A stretch of 64,000 bases of DNA from Nocardia terrae (GCF_009760405.1 NZ_WRPP01000009.1:186001-250000), one strand, 5' to 3'; positions 26,275 through 35,401 are shown, counted from the stretch's first letter. A program made the numbers and translations. Notes: generated by a model not told the origin, from the letters alone.

Positions 26275-27189
26275 ATGATCGCCCGCCGGGATCTGTTGCG
26301 CGCGGCCGGAGTGGTCGCGGCCGGGCTCGTGGCACCCGCCGCCGGGGCGGGATGTGCGCGTGAGGACGAAGGCGCGCGGGTTCGGCTGGCGGCCGGGGAG
26401 GTGGGCGGTTTCTATCATGCGTTCGCGCTGTTGCTGGCGCGCGCGGCCGCCGGATCCGGGCTGCGGATCGACGTGGTGGCCACGGCCGGGTCACTGGACA
26501 ATCTGGCGTTGCTGGGGCGCGGGGCCGCCGAGTGTGCGCTGGTGCTGGCCGATTCGCTGGCCGAGACCCCTGAGGGGCCGCCGGCGGTGGGACGGGTGTA
26601 CGAGAACTACCTGCAATTCGCGGTGGCAGCCGACAGCCCGTACCACGGTGTCGCGGATCTGCGGGGTGCGCGGATCAGTTTGGGGGCGACCGGATCCGGG
26701 GCGACCGCCATCGGGGAGAAGCTGCTCGCGGCGGCCGGTGTGACTCCGGCCGAGGTGGCGGTCACACATCTGCCGCTGCGCGACGCGGTGGCCGAGTTGA
26801 CCGGCGGCCGGTTGGACGGGCTGCTGTGGGCGGGCGGGGTACCGACCGCGGCGTTGAATCCGCTGCGGCTACTGGACCTCGAGCCGTTGACCACGCCGAT
26901 GCGCGAACGATTCGGCTACCTCTACGACCCGGTGTCGATCGCGGCGGGCACCTACCCCAACACGGGCGCGGTACACACCATCGGAGTGGCCAACCTGCTG
27001 GTGGCCGCGGCGAGCATGCCCGAGGACACCGTCGCCGCACTCACCGAAGTGCTTCTCACGCACGCCGATTCGCTGGTACCCGCCGAGGCCGCGGGCACCC
27101 AGTTCCTCGACGCCCGCTCCCTGATCGGGACCGGTTCGGTGCCGCTGCACCCGGGCGCGGCGCGGGTATATCGCCGCTACCACGGATGA
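26275..27189 (+). CDS. TAXI-family solute-binding lipoprotein
   Basis: 304-residue extracytoplasmic binding protein of the TAXI/TRAP type. The signal has twin arginines (ARRDLLRAAG) and a lipobox ending at Cys27. LAAGEVGGFYHAFALLL is the N-terminal ligand-binding strand; LRGARISLGATGSGATAIGEKLL and DGLLWAGGVPTAAL follow. No TRAP membrane subunits are encoded in the window, so it may act as a ligand-presenting sensor component for the kinase 170 bp upstream rather than in transport. C4-dicarboxylates, glutamate or related acids are typical ligands. Confidence 0.85.
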   Translation: MIARRDLLRAAGVVAAGLVAPAAGAGCAREDEGARVRLAAGEVGGFYHAFALLLARAAAGSGLRIDVVATAGSLDNLALLGRGAAECALVLADSLAETPEGPPAVGRVYENYLQFAVAADSPYHGVADLRGARISLGATGSGATAIGEKLLAAAGVTPAEVAVTHLPLRDAVAELTGGRLDGLLWAGGVPTAALNPLRLLDLEPLTTPMRERFGYLYDPVSIAAGTYPNTGAVHTIGVANLLVAAASMPEDTVAALTEVLLTHADSLVPAEAAGTQFLDARSLIGTGSVPLHPGAARVYRRYHG

Positions 27190-27459
27190 CGAGGCCGAGC
27201 GCACCGATCACGTCCGCAAGTGCGGGTCGCCACGATATCGCCGATCCGGGGCACCGGACCGGTAGGCCCGGTGACGTCGTCACGACCGATACTCGTCACC
27301 AGTGCGGCGACGCGGTCGTTCTCGTCGGCGCACGACCGTGGCGCTCCCCGCCCGAAGTCGGGGAGAACTCGAAAGACTCTCGAGCCCGAGGAGATTCGGC
27401 AGTGGTGCACCGAGGACCGGCGTGGCCGCGGATCGCCGACGACAGGGGAGTTACACGGA

Positions 27460-28230
27460 TTACTGCGGCGGATTGCCCTGCGGCGCAGGCGAAGTGGGCG
27501 CTGCCGCGGGGCCCGGGTAGGCCCCGGGCGGGGACGACTGCCAGTGCGGAGGCGTGGCGGGCATCTGGGGCAATGATCCACCCGAGACTTGATGAGGCGC
27601 TGGGCCGGGCATCGGCTGCTGCGGTGTGGCAGGGATCTGGTGGTGCTGCGGGGCAGGCTGATACGGCTGCCCGGGATGCGGTTGCTGTGCGGGCATGCTC
27701 TGGTGGGCGCCCGGCATCGGCGCGGGCCGGGTGCTCGGAGCGGGGAGTCCGGACGGCCCGCCGGGGATCAGGACGGTGACCACGGCGATCAGGGCGGCCA
27801 GTGCCGCGGGGATGCTCAGCCAGTTGCCGTGGTCGGCGAGGTGGTAGTAGCGGGAGTTCTCGAGATAGAGGATGAGCGAGCCGAGGTTGGGGACCAGCAG
27901 CATGCCCGCGCCCACACCGGCCGCAGGCCGTGCGGCGCCCCGCTTGGCGACGAAGCAGGCGACGCCCGCGCCCAGACCCGCGATGACCTCGAGCACCGGG
28001 GTGATGACGAACCACCTGTCCAGCGCACCTCCCCATACGGTGTGCCCGGCGGTGGCCAGCGCCGCGAGGATCAGCGCGATGCCGGTGAGGATCGTGATCG
28101 GTGACTTCCCGGTGCCCGCCGGTGCACCCGGATAGCCCGGCATCGGCGCGGCGGCAAAGCCGCTCGGGCCGCCGGATTGCGGGGGCCACGCCGGGCCCGG
28201 GGTGTAGGCGGGCTGCTGCGGAATGCTCAT
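27460..28230 (-). CDS. Pro/Gln-rich membrane protein, unknown
   Basis: 256 residues. A Pro/Gly/Gln-rich N-terminus (about 45 residues) precedes four hydrophobic segments between residues 45 and 155 (ITILTGIALILAALATAG is the first), then a C-terminal Pro/Gln/His-rich tail of about 100 residues. The layout resembles small actinobacterial membrane proteins with disordered tails; no function can be assigned. It is isolated: 270 bp separate it from the TAXI gene and 178 bp from the next gene, which is divergent. Confidence 0.7.
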   Translation of the reverse strand: MSIPQQPAYTPGPAWPPQSGGPSGFAAAPMPGYPGAPAGTGKSPITILTGIALILAALATAGHTVWGGALDRWFVITPVLEVIAGLGAGVACFVAKRGAARPAAGVGAGMLLVPNLGSLILYLENSRYYHLADHGNWLSIPAALAALIAVVTVLIPGGPSGLPAPSTRPAPMPGAHQSMPAQQPHPGQPYQPAPQHHQIPATPQQPMPGPAPHQVSGGSLPQMPATPPHWQSSPPGAYPGPAAAPTSPAPQGNPPQ

Positions 28231-28408
28231 GCGGTGAAAGTTCCCCTCCCTGGACAGATGTCGGACCACACCCTAGGACAGTCGTGGTGAGTTCGCAGCC
28301 CGGTATCCGGCATGTCACTGTGACGAATCAGCGTGGGGGAGCGGAGGATCGGCGGGGGACGGCTGAAGCGCCAGCGGGCGGCGGTGCGCCGGGGTTATGG
28401 TCGGGCAC

Positions 28409-28831
28409 ATGAGCGTTGATCCGAAAACTGTTGTGCGCACCTTCTATTCGACCACCGACGCCATCTCCGCGGGCACCCTGGCGCCCTCGGCGCTCGAGGA
28501 GGTGGCCGCACCCGGGTTCGTCGTGCACATGCCCGACGGCACCACCATCGACCGCGACGGGTTCAAGGCGGTCCAGCATTCCTTCGGCCAGGGCTTCCCC
28601 GGTTCGGTCCACACCGTCGAAGACCTTGTCGCCGAAGGCGATCGGGTGGCGGTCCGCATCCGCTGGCGCGGCACCCACAGCGGCGAGTTCCAGTCCGCGC
28701 CCCCGACCGGCGCCACGATCGAGCTGGCCGAGACCGGATTCATGCGCGTCGAAGGCGACAAGGTCGTCGAGTTCTGGCCGCTGTTCGACTCGCTGACCCT
28801 CATGCTGGGCGTCGGGCTCGCCAAGATGTGA
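28409..28831 (+). CDS. SnoaL-like / ester cyclase family protein
   Basis: 140-residue cone-shaped alpha+beta protein of the NTF2/SnoaL superfamily. TVVRTFYSTTDAISAG starts the helix bundle, VVHMPDGTTIDRDGFK carries the His seen in SnoaL-like cyclases, and VRIRWRGTHSGEF forms the sheet. Most members catalyse aldol-type cyclisation, isomerisation or hydrolysis, but many are uncharacterised. ATG 28409 is preferred to the upstream ATG 28397. It ends 4 bp from the convergent TetR gene. Confidence 0.78.
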   Translation: MSVDPKTVVRTFYSTTDAISAGTLAPSALEEVAAPGFVVHMPDGTTIDRDGFKAVQHSFGQGFPGSVHTVEDLVAEGDRVAVRIRWRGTHSGEFQSAPPTGATIELAETGFMRVEGDKVVEFWPLFDSLTLMLGVGLAKM

Positions 28832-28835
28832 GCGG

Positions 28836-29414
28836 CTAGTCGGCGGGCCGCCGCCCGAGAATGCCGTAGAGCAGCAGATCCTCGAGCGAGGCCGCGAACC
28901 CGTCGAGGTCGTCGATATCGCGGATGCACATGGCGAACAGCGCCGCACCGGCGATGGTGTCGAGCACCGTGTTCGGGTCCAGACCCGGGCGCGCGGCGTC
29001 GCCGCCGAGGTAGTCGCCCAGCTCGCCGCGGGTGGGCGCGTCCAGGCGGGCCGAGAGCTTCTCGTACAGGCCCGAGTCCTGGCGCATCTCGGCCATCAGA
29101 CCGGGCATCGCCTCGCGGGTCTCGGCGGAGCCGAACAGCTGGATGGTTCCGCGGATCACCTTGCGCACCTCGGCGAGCAGATCGGGGGCGACGACCGCCG
29201 AGCCCACGTCGGGGAACACCGCCTGCGCGATCAGGTGCGCTTTGGAGGGCCAGCGCCGGTAGATCGCCGGGCGGCTGACCCCCGCCCGCGCCGCGATGGC
29301 ATCGATCGAGGTTGCGCCGTAACCGATTTCGACGAGCAGGGCGCGGGCGGCGTCGAGGACCGCGGCGTCCACCGCGGGATCGCGGTGTGGGCCCAGCCGG
29401 TGGCGTGTGGTCAC
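28836..29414 (-). CDS. TetR/AcrR-family regulator
   Basis: 192-residue repressor. The helix-turn-helix is ATSIDAIAARAGVSRPAIYRRWPSK-like (residues about 33-57), followed by a TetR_C ligand-binding domain. The GTG start faces the SDR gene across 95 bp containing two operator copies, so it most likely represses the divergent SDR/DapB-like/thiolase genes and itself. Confidence 0.9.
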   Translation of the reverse strand: MTTRHRLGPHRDPAVDAAVLDAARALLVEIGYGATSIDAIAARAGVSRPAIYRRWPSKAHLIAQAVFPDVGSAVVAPDLLAEVRKVIRGTIQLFGSAETREAMPGLMAEMRQDSGLYEKLSARLDAPTRGELGDYLGGDAARPGLDPNTVLDTIAGAALFAMCIRDIDDLDGFAASLEDLLLYGILGRRPAD

Positions 29415-29446
29415 GAAATCCGTCCTTGTCGCTACCCTCCAGAGTC

Positions 29447-29485
29447 GTTACAGTCTGTCACATCAAAGTCGTTACATTCTGTAAC
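29447..29485. promoter_or_regulatory. Paired operators of divergent TetR
   Basis: GTTACATTCTGTAAC (29471-29485) is a perfect 6-3-6 palindrome. GTTACAGTCTGTCAC (29447-29461) is a second copy with one changed arm base. They lie 24 bp apart, and both are preceded by AGTC, in the TetR/SDR intergenic region. Confidence 0.7.
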
Positions 29486-29508
29486 TGCTGAGGACTCGAG
29501 GAGGAGTC

Positions 29509-30330
29509 GTGTCAGCCGTACACCCCACCCCCGCGCACACCTATCAACCGGTCCCGCTACTGGCCGGCAAGGTCATCGTCATCTCCGGCGTCGGACCCGG
29601 ACTCGGCCATTCCCTCGCCACCGAAGCCGCCCGCATGGGCGCGCACCTCGTCCTGGCCGGACGCACCGAGAAACGCCTGCACGAATACGCCGACGAGATC
29701 ACCGCCTCGGGCGGCACCGCCACCGTCGTACGCGCCGACATCACCGACGAGAACGACCGCGCCACCCTGGCCGAAACCGCCCTCGCCGCCCACGGCCGCA
29801 TCGACTGCCTGATCAACAACGCCTTCGCCATCCCACCCATGTACCCGATCACCCAGATCGACGTCGAAGCGCTGCGCGTGGCCAACGAAACCAATGTGTT
29901 CGCGCCCCTGCGACTCTCGGCCCTGTTCGCCGACGCCCTCGCCCAGACCCACGGCTCGATCATCATGCTCAACTCGTGCGTGTCCTACAGCTCCCAGCCC
30001 GAATACTCCGGCTACAAACTGTCCAAGGGCGCCCTGGCACACCTGGCCTCCTCCCTGGCCACCGAACTCGGGCCACGCGGCATCCGCGTCAACTCCGTCG
30101 CACCCTCCTACGTGTACGAGGACATCAACAAGGCCTACTTCGACTGGCTGGCAAGCCAATCCGGGCGCACCCACGACGAGATCTACCGCGAGAAGGCCGC
30201 ACCCACCGACCTGGGCCGCCTCGCCGGACCCGAAGAGGTCGCCCGCGCGACCCTGTTCCTGGCCAGCGACCTGGCCACCGCCGTCACCGGCCAGATGCTC
30301 ACCGTCGACTGCGGCGAATTCCACCGATAG
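29509..30330 (+). CDS. SDR-family oxidoreductase
   Basis: 273-residue classical short-chain dehydrogenase/reductase using NAD(P). SGVGPGLGHS is the glycine-rich cofactor loop (residues 26-35). CLINNAF corresponds to the NNAG motif, with Phe in place of Gly. The catalytic Ser lies in IIMLNSCVSY, and YSGYKLSKG supplies the Tyr and Lys. GTG 29509 follows GGAGGAG. It is likely in an operon with the DapB-like gene 9 bp downstream and under the divergent TetR repressor. Confidence 0.9.
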   Translation: MSAVHPTPAHTYQPVPLLAGKVIVISGVGPGLGHSLATEAARMGAHLVLAGRTEKRLHEYADEITASGGTATVVRADITDENDRATLAETALAAHGRIDCLINNAFAIPPMYPITQIDVEALRVANETNVFAPLRLSALFADALAQTHGSIIMLNSCVSYSSQPEYSGYKLSKGALAHLASSLATELGPRGIRVNSVAPSYVYEDINKAYFDWLASQSGRTHDEIYREKAAPTDLGRLAGPEEVARATLFLASDLATAVTGQMLTVDCGEFHR

Positions 30331-30339
30331 GACAACCCC

Positions 30340-31410
30340 GTGACCAAACGAATCGTGCTGTGGGGCACCGGCGTCGTCGGCTCCATGGTCCTGGCCGAAA
30401 TCCTGCGCCACCCCGGCTTCGAACTCGTCGGCGTCGGCGTCTCCAACCCCGACAAGATCGGCCGCGACGCCGGAGACCTGTGCGGAGCCGAGAAAACCGG
30501 TGTCCTGGCCACCGACTCGATCGACGCGCTCATCGCGACGCGACCCGACGCCGTCGTGCACTACGGGCCCACCGCCGCCTTCGCCGAAGAGAACATGCGC
30601 GTCATCGGCGCATTCCTGCGCGCCGGCATCGACGTCTGCTCCACCGCCATGACCCCGTGGGTATGGCCGCACACCGACAAACTGCCCGCCATCTGGCGCG
30701 ACCCGATCACCGAGGCCTGCGCGGCCGGGGGAGCATCATGCTTCACCACCGGCATCGACCCCGGCTTCGCCAACGACCTGTTCCCCATGACCCTGATGGG
30801 CCTGTGCGGCGAAGTGCAGTCGGTCCGCGCCTCCGAACTGCTCGACTACACCGACTACGAAGGCGATTACGAATTCGAGATGGGCATCGGCCACCCACCC
30901 GAATTCACCGCCCTGCTCGAACACCCCGACATGCTCATCATGGCCTGGGGCGCAACGGTTCCCATGATCGCCACCGCCTCCGGCATCGAACTCGACGCCA
31001 TCACCACCACCTGGGACAAATGGGTAACCCCCGAAGACCGGCCCTCGGCCAAGGGCATCCTCAAAGCCGGAACCGTCGCCGCGATCCGGTTCACCATCAA
31101 CGGCATCTACCGCGGCCGCGAAGTCATCACCCTCGAACACGTCAACCGCATCGGCCTCGACGCCGCCCCCGACTGGCCCGCCGGCACCAAAGACGACGTG
31201 TACCGCGTCGACATCCTCGGCAGCCCCTCCATCTCCCAGGAAACCTCCTTCCGCTTCACCGACGGCTCCGGCCGCACCCCCGCGGTCGCCGGCTGCCTGG
31301 CCACCGGCATGCGCGCCCTCAACGCCGTCCCCGCCGTCAACGCCCTACCCCCCGGCTGGGTCACCCCACTGGACCTGCCGCTGATCCCGGGCGCGGGCAC
31401 CATCCGCTGA
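30340..31410 (+). CDS. DapB-like NAD(P)-dependent dehydrogenase
   Basis: 356 residues. The N-terminal Rossmann fold begins RIVLWGTGVVGSMVLAEIL and resembles the dihydrodipicolinate reductase N-domain and 2,4-diaminopentanoate-dehydrogenase-type enzymes common in mycolate-containing actinobacteria. It is longer than true DapB (about 250 residues), and no DapB lysine-pathway genes are nearby, so a lysine role is unlikely. The neighbouring SDR, thiolase and TetR genes suggest metabolism of a lipid or steroid-like acyl substrate. The GTG start is close behind the SDR stop. Confidence 0.78.
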   Translation: MTKRIVLWGTGVVGSMVLAEILRHPGFELVGVGVSNPDKIGRDAGDLCGAEKTGVLATDSIDALIATRPDAVVHYGPTAAFAEENMRVIGAFLRAGIDVCSTAMTPWVWPHTDKLPAIWRDPITEACAAGGASCFTTGIDPGFANDLFPMTLMGLCGEVQSVRASELLDYTDYEGDYEFEMGIGHPPEFTALLEHPDMLIMAWGATVPMIATASGIELDAITTTWDKWVTPEDRPSAKGILKAGTVAAIRFTINGIYRGREVITLEHVNRIGLDAAPDWPAGTKDDVYRVDILGSPSISQETSFRFTDGSGRTPAVAGCLATGMRALNAVPAVNALPPGWVTPLDLPLIPGAGTIR

Positions 31411-31423
31411 CCACACGACCGCC

Positions 31424-31467
31424 GTGTCACCGAGCCGACCCGAACCGCCAATCCGGCTCGGCGACAC
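31424..31467 (+). terminator. Hairpin after DapB-like gene
   Basis: GTGTCACCGAGCCG pairs with CGGCTCGGCGACAC over 14 positions with one mismatch, loop 16 nt, 14 bp after the stop. No T-run follows. Confidence 0.55.
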
Positions 31468-31469
31468 CA

Positions 31470-31560
31470 CCGTCGGTTAGCGTTGACCGCGGTCACCACC
31501 ACCACGACAACCACCGAGACCAACACGACGACCACCACATCGACAACCGCCAACTGGCTC
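31470..31560. other. ACC/ACA-rich low-complexity tract
   Basis: The plus strand is almost free of T and composed of ACC, ACG and ACA triplets between the hairpin and the thiolase gene. No regular repeat period or protein is evident; it probably forms part of the 5' untranslated region. Confidence 0.5.
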
Positions 31561-31608
31561 TGAATCCCGGTTGCCGAAACCCCGAGGACACTCTCGAAGG
31601 AGATCGTG

Positions 31609-32847
31609 ATGACAGAAGCGTTCGTGCTCGGTGGCGTCCGGACGCCGTTCGCCCGGTACGGCGGCTCGCTGTCCCACATCCGGGCCGACGACCTGCTGGG
31701 AATGACCATGAAAGGCGCGTGTGAACGCGTCGGAGTGGGACCGGACCAGATCGAGGATATCGTCGCGGGGTGCGTGAACCCCGCCCACGAAGGAATGGGA
31801 GACATCGCGCGCTGGGCCGCACTGGCGGCGGGATTTCCCGACACCGTGGCCGGAGCGACGATCAACCGATTCTGCGGATCGTCACTGAGCGCCACCATCA
31901 ATATCGCCCACGCCATCAAAGCCGGGGACCTCGGCGTCGGCATCGCCTGCGGCGTCGAATCGATGTCGCGCTCCGGATGGGCGTTCATGAAAGGCGACTC
32001 CCCATTCGGACCCCGCGGGCCGGTCATCCTGCTCGACACCATGTGGGCAGGCGCGGGCGGACCCGCCAACCCCGCACTACTGGCACGCAACGCCTACATC
32101 GGCATGATCGAGACCGCCCAGAACGTCGCCGACCGCTACGGACTGACCCGCGAGGAAATCGACGCCTTCGCGCTGCGGACCCAGCGAAACGCCAAGGCCG
32201 CCAGGGACTCCGGGCGACTGGCCAAAGAAATCATGCCCGTCGAGATCCCCGGAACGAAGAAGACGCCCGCCCGCCTGTTCGAGCACGACGAATTCATCCG
32301 CGACGACACCACCGCCGAACGCCTCGCCGCACTGGCACCGCAACCGGGAACCACCCAGATGACCGCCGGAAACTCGACCCCGCTGACCGACGGAGCCAGC
32401 GCGCTGGTACTCGCCTCCGGAGAACGAGCCGCCGAACTCGGCGTCGAACCCCTGGCGCGGGTGGTGTCCTCGGCGGTATACGGAATCGATCCGCTCTACA
32501 TGGGACTCGCCCCGGCATGGGCACTGCCCCTGGCCATCCGACGCGCGGGCCTGACACCCGAACAGATCGACGTCTGGGAAGTCCACGAAGCCTTCAGCGC
32601 ACAAGCCCTCGGGGTCCTGCGCGAACTGCCCAACCAGCTCGGCGGCTTCACCATCCCCGACGAAAAACTGACGCCCAACGGCGGCGCGGTCGCCATCGGA
32701 CACCCCTTCGGCGCCACCGGCGCCCGCTACGTCCTGACCCTGGCCACCGAACTGCGCGAACGCAATGCCCGCTACGGCGCGATCGGAGTCTGCATCGGAT
32801 CCGGCCAAGGAGTCGCCATCGTCCTCGAAAACCCCTCCGCCGCCTGA
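31609..32847 (+). CDS. Thiolase (acetyl-CoA acyltransferase)
   Basis: 412-residue classical thiolase, either degrading 3-ketoacyl-CoA in beta-oxidation or condensing acetyl-CoA. Nucleophilic Cys89 lies in NRFCGSSL, followed by VHEAFSAQ, GHPFGATGAR (His) and CIGSGQG (second Cys), so all catalytic elements are intact, unlike the thiolase-like part of the 1038-residue fusion. AAGGAG at 31597-31602 supports ATG 31609; a GTG directly before it is the alternative. It is transcribed in the same direction as the SDR/DapB-like pair but separated by a hairpin. Confidence 0.93.
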   Translation: MTEAFVLGGVRTPFARYGGSLSHIRADDLLGMTMKGACERVGVGPDQIEDIVAGCVNPAHEGMGDIARWAALAAGFPDTVAGATINRFCGSSLSATINIAHAIKAGDLGVGIACGVESMSRSGWAFMKGDSPFGPRGPVILLDTMWAGAGGPANPALLARNAYIGMIETAQNVADRYGLTREEIDAFALRTQRNAKAARDSGRLAKEIMPVEIPGTKKTPARLFEHDEFIRDDTTAERLAALAPQPGTTQMTAGNSTPLTDGASALVLASGERAAELGVEPLARVVSSAVYGIDPLYMGLAPAWALPLAIRRAGLTPEQIDVWEVHEAFSAQALGVLRELPNQLGGFTIPDEKLTPNGGAVAIGHPFGATGARYVLTLATELRERNARYGAIGVCIGSGQGVAIVLENPSAA

Positions 32848-32880
32848 ATACTCACACCAGATGTCAGACCCGGCGCCGGC

Positions 32881-33402
32881 CTACTCCGGCGTGCCGTCCC
32901 GCCCGGCCTCGTGCTCGGACTTCTCCCCGGTGGAGCCGATCCTGCGCGGCCTGGCCACCGGACGCATGCCGCCGGTAGCCGGGGAACTGTCACCCGAACG
33001 CTGCCGCCGCACCGCACCCAGATCGATCACGCTCGCATCCTGCGCGGGACCGGCCGAATCATGCTGCGGCTCAGGATGTCCCGCCGCATTCGGATCGACC
33101 GGCCACCAGCCGGTCTCACGCTGCAACTCCGACCGCAGCACCGGCCGAGTCGGCGCGGGGTCGTAGACCGACCCGCCCAGCGGCTGCCACGGCCGATCCG
33201 GCTGCTTGCCGGACTCCTCGCTCATCCGCCGTGGACGCCGCGGCATCCGCGTCAGATTCGTCCCGGCATCCCCACCCTCGGCAGACCCCGCCTCCGCCTT
33301 CTTCAACTCCTCGAGCTTGCGGCGCAACCGCTCCACCGCATCGAACCGGTCCCCACCGCGCCCCGGCAGCGACCCCCACCCCGGCTCTTCCCGCTCCGAC
33401 AT
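32881..33402 (-). CDS. Hypothetical protein with short coiled coil
   Basis: 173 residues, hydrophilic, no membrane segment. A predicted amphipathic helix DAVERLRRKLEELKK lies at residues about 20-34; the rest is Pro/Arg/Glu-rich and probably disordered, with tryptophan motifs (GWGSLPG and DRPWQPLGG). No family recognised. ATG 33402 is chosen; an in-frame GTG at 33432 would add ten residues. It is convergent with the thiolase gene. Confidence 0.6.
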   Translation of the reverse strand: MSEREEPGWGSLPGRGGDRFDAVERLRRKLEELKKAEAGSAEGGDAGTNLTRMPRRPRRMSEESGKQPDRPWQPLGGSVYDPAPTRPVLRSELQRETGWWPVDPNAAGHPEPQHDSAGPAQDASVIDLGAVRRQRSGDSSPATGGMRPVARPRRIGSTGEKSEHEAGRDGTPE

Positions 33403-33662
33403 CGCCCTAGCCCCCCACCGATGCCGCGACACCCGCCAGCACCCCGAGCCGATCTCCGAACCTCATCCAGCCTGCGTAACCCACGTCATTTTCTCTCTCG
33501 TTCGCCACGTGACAAATCAACGATAACCGCCCCCACCGACCATTCGTGCCACCGACCGGCGCCACGAAGATCAATGAGCTCTCAGCGCGGGAAAACGGAC
33601 AAAATTCCTCGGTGGTAGCTCCCTGATCTTGAAAACCCGCTGGGTGGGCTAGCGTCGGGGGA

Positions 33663-34049
33663 GTGGAGCTGGAGCGGATTCATCACGTCGCGATCATCGC
33701 CTCGGACTACGAGAAGTCGAAGGCGTTCTATACGGAGATACTCGGGCTTCGGGTGATCGCGGAGAACTACCGGGCCGAAAGACGGTCCTACAAGCTGGAT
33801 CTCGCGCTGCCCGATGGCGGACAGGTGGAGTTGTTCTCCTTCCCGGACCCGCCGGCGCGGGTGTCGCGGCCCGAAGCGGCGGGGTTGCGGCATCTCGCGT
33901 TCGTTGTCCCGGACGTGGAGAATGCGCTCGCCGAGCTGCGGGGTAGGGGAGTGGCGGTGGAAGAGGTTCGGGTGGACGAGTTCACGGGGAAGCGGTTCGC
34001 GTTCTTCGCCGATCCCGACGATCTGCCGCTGGAGCTGTACGAAGCCTGA
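33663..34049 (+). CDS. VOC family protein (glyoxalase-like)
   Basis: 128-residue single VOC module. IHHVAIIASDYEKSKAFYTEILGLRVI gives the first beta-alpha-beta unit, with His8 as probable metal ligand; VELFSF, AGLRHLAFVV and DLPLELYEA supply the other likely ligands (Glu, His, Glu). This matches glyoxalase I-like / GloA2 proteins. The GTG start follows a weak purine stretch. A role in methylglyoxal or other metabolite detoxification is possible; it stands alone. Confidence 0.85.
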   Translation: MELERIHHVAIIASDYEKSKAFYTEILGLRVIAENYRAERRSYKLDLALPDGGQVELFSFPDPPARVSRPEAAGLRHLAFVVPDVENALAELRGRGVAVEEVRVDEFTGKRFAFFADPDDLPLELYEA

Positions 34050-34259
34050 GTTCAGCGCCTCCTGCGAGGCGTCATATTTTGAACATTAAGAAATGGAACT
34101 ATGCGCATCTACGCATGTTGTCTCGTTTCGAAGAAACTCCGGCGCACGCGACCGCACACACCCGTCTGACTACATCCATCACCCTCCAACCTCGAAGAGG
34201 GGAGCGGTTATTCGATGCCGCTCGGTCGCTGGGTTGGCGGCTCCCATACGATGGGTCGC

Positions 34260-34751
34260 ATGACCAAAGTGCTCCTGAAGACCTCCGCCGGGGACATCAC
34301 CCTGGAATTGGACGAGGCCAAGGCGCCCAAGACCGTCGCGAACTTCGTCGACTACGTCAAGGCGGGCCACTACACGGACACCGTGTTCCACCGGGTGATC
34401 CCGAACTTCATGATCCAGGGTGGCGGCCTGTCCGCCGACATGCAGCAGAAGCCGGCCCCGAACCAGGTCGAGAACGAGGCCAACAACGGCCTCAAGAACG
34501 ACAAGTACACCGTCGCCATGGCGCGTACCTCGGCCCCGCACTCGGCCAGCGCGCAGTTCTTCATCAACACCAGCAACAACGGCTTCCTGAACTACCCGGG
34601 CCAGGACGGCTGGGGTTACGCGGTGTTCGGCAAGGTCACCGATGGCGCCGCCGTGGTCGACGCGATCGAGGGCGTGCGCACCGGCAACAAGGCCGGGCAC
34701 TCGGACGTGCCGGTCGAGCCGATCACCATCATTTCCGCCGAGCTGGTCTGA
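34260..34751 (+). CDS. ppiB: Peptidyl-prolyl cis-trans isomerase, cyclophilin B type
   Basis: 163-residue cytoplasmic cyclophilin. VFHRVIPNFMIQGG contains the active-site Arg and the FMIQGG motif; MARTSAPHSASAQFFINTSNN contains the Gln/Phe core; GYAVFGKVTDG closes the barrel. It is compact and lacks a signal peptide, so it is the cytosolic type. ATG 34260 matches family starts; an in-frame ATG nine bases earlier is possible. A strong hairpin follows. Confidence 0.93.
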   Translation: MTKVLLKTSAGDITLELDEAKAPKTVANFVDYVKAGHYTDTVFHRVIPNFMIQGGGLSADMQQKPAPNQVENEANNGLKNDKYTVAMARTSAPHSASAQFFINTSNNGFLNYPGQDGWGYAVFGKVTDGAAVVDAIEGVRTGNKAGHSDVPVEPITIISAELV

Positions 34752-34775
34752 TAACTGACGCAGCGATAGCAGACG

Positions 34776-34807
34776 AACGGCCCGGAACCTTTCGGTTCCG
34801 GGCCGTT
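34776..34807. terminator. Bidirectional terminator
   Basis: Perfect 14-bp stem (AACGGCCCGGAACC / GGTTCCGGGCCGTT) with a TTTC loop between the convergent cyclophilin and phosphoribosyltransferase genes. Confidence 0.9.
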
Positions 34808-34832
34808 GTCGTTGGTACAGAGGGTGTTCGGC

Positions 34833-35327
34833 TCAGGCGTCGAGGACGCGCACCTCGCGGTTGACCACGGGCGGCAGCACCGACCAGGGGAAGTTGATCC
34901 ACTTGTCGGTGCGCTTCCACACGTATTCGCAGTCCACCTCGGAGTGCGGCTTCTGGTAGATGACCGCGCAGCGGACCTCGGCGACGTGGTCGGAGCAGAA
35001 GTCGCGCACCAGTTTCAGGGTCTTGCCAGTGTCGGCGACGTCGTCGGCGACCAGGACGGTCGCGCCGGTGAGGTCGACGGCGCTGGGTACGGGCGGCAGC
35101 ATGACCGGCAGGTCCAGGCGCTGGTCGACGCCGGTGTAGAACTCGACGTTCATGACGTGGAGGTTCTTGACGTCGAGGGCGTAGCCGAGGGATCCGGCCA
35201 CGAACAGGCCGCCGCGGGCGATCGACAGGATGAGGTCTGGTTCGAAGCCGTCGTCGGCGATGGTTTGGGCCAGTTCACGACTGGCGTCGCCGAAGAGCTC
35301 CCAGCTCAGTTCCTCGCGATCGCTCAT
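34833..35327 (-). CDS. Phosphoribosyltransferase domain protein
   Basis: 164-residue type I PRTase. The PRPP-binding signature is VLVADDVADTGKTL. LILSIARGGLFVAGSLGYAL is the first loop, and HVMNVEFYTGVDQ and a C-terminal hood follow. It resembles xanthine/hypoxanthine-guanine PRTases, probably purine salvage. ATG 35327 is preceded by a typical spacer. It ends at the shared bidirectional terminator. Confidence 0.9.
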   Translation of the reverse strand: MSDREELSWELFGDASRELAQTIADDGFEPDLILSIARGGLFVAGSLGYALDVKNLHVMNVEFYTGVDQRLDLPVMLPPVPSAVDLTGATVLVADDVADTGKTLKLVRDFCSDHVAEVRCAVIYQKPHSEVDCEYVWKRTDKWINFPWSVLPPVVNREVRVLDA

Positions 35328-35401
35328 GCCTTACTCCGTTCTGCCCGGTGCGGTGATCTTCGGATCATACGAGGCGGGGTCGTCACTGCGGACTCCGCTA
35401 C

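Noticed and set aside
31470..31560. ACC/ACA-rich tract considered as a CRISPR or tandem repeat
   Set aside because: No fixed unit length, no spacers and no cas genes; it is simple low-complexity sequence.
34101..34116. ATGCG and CGCAT inverted arms before the cyclophilin gene
   Set aside because: Arms of 5 bp are too short to separate from chance, although they echo the palindrome at 38955.
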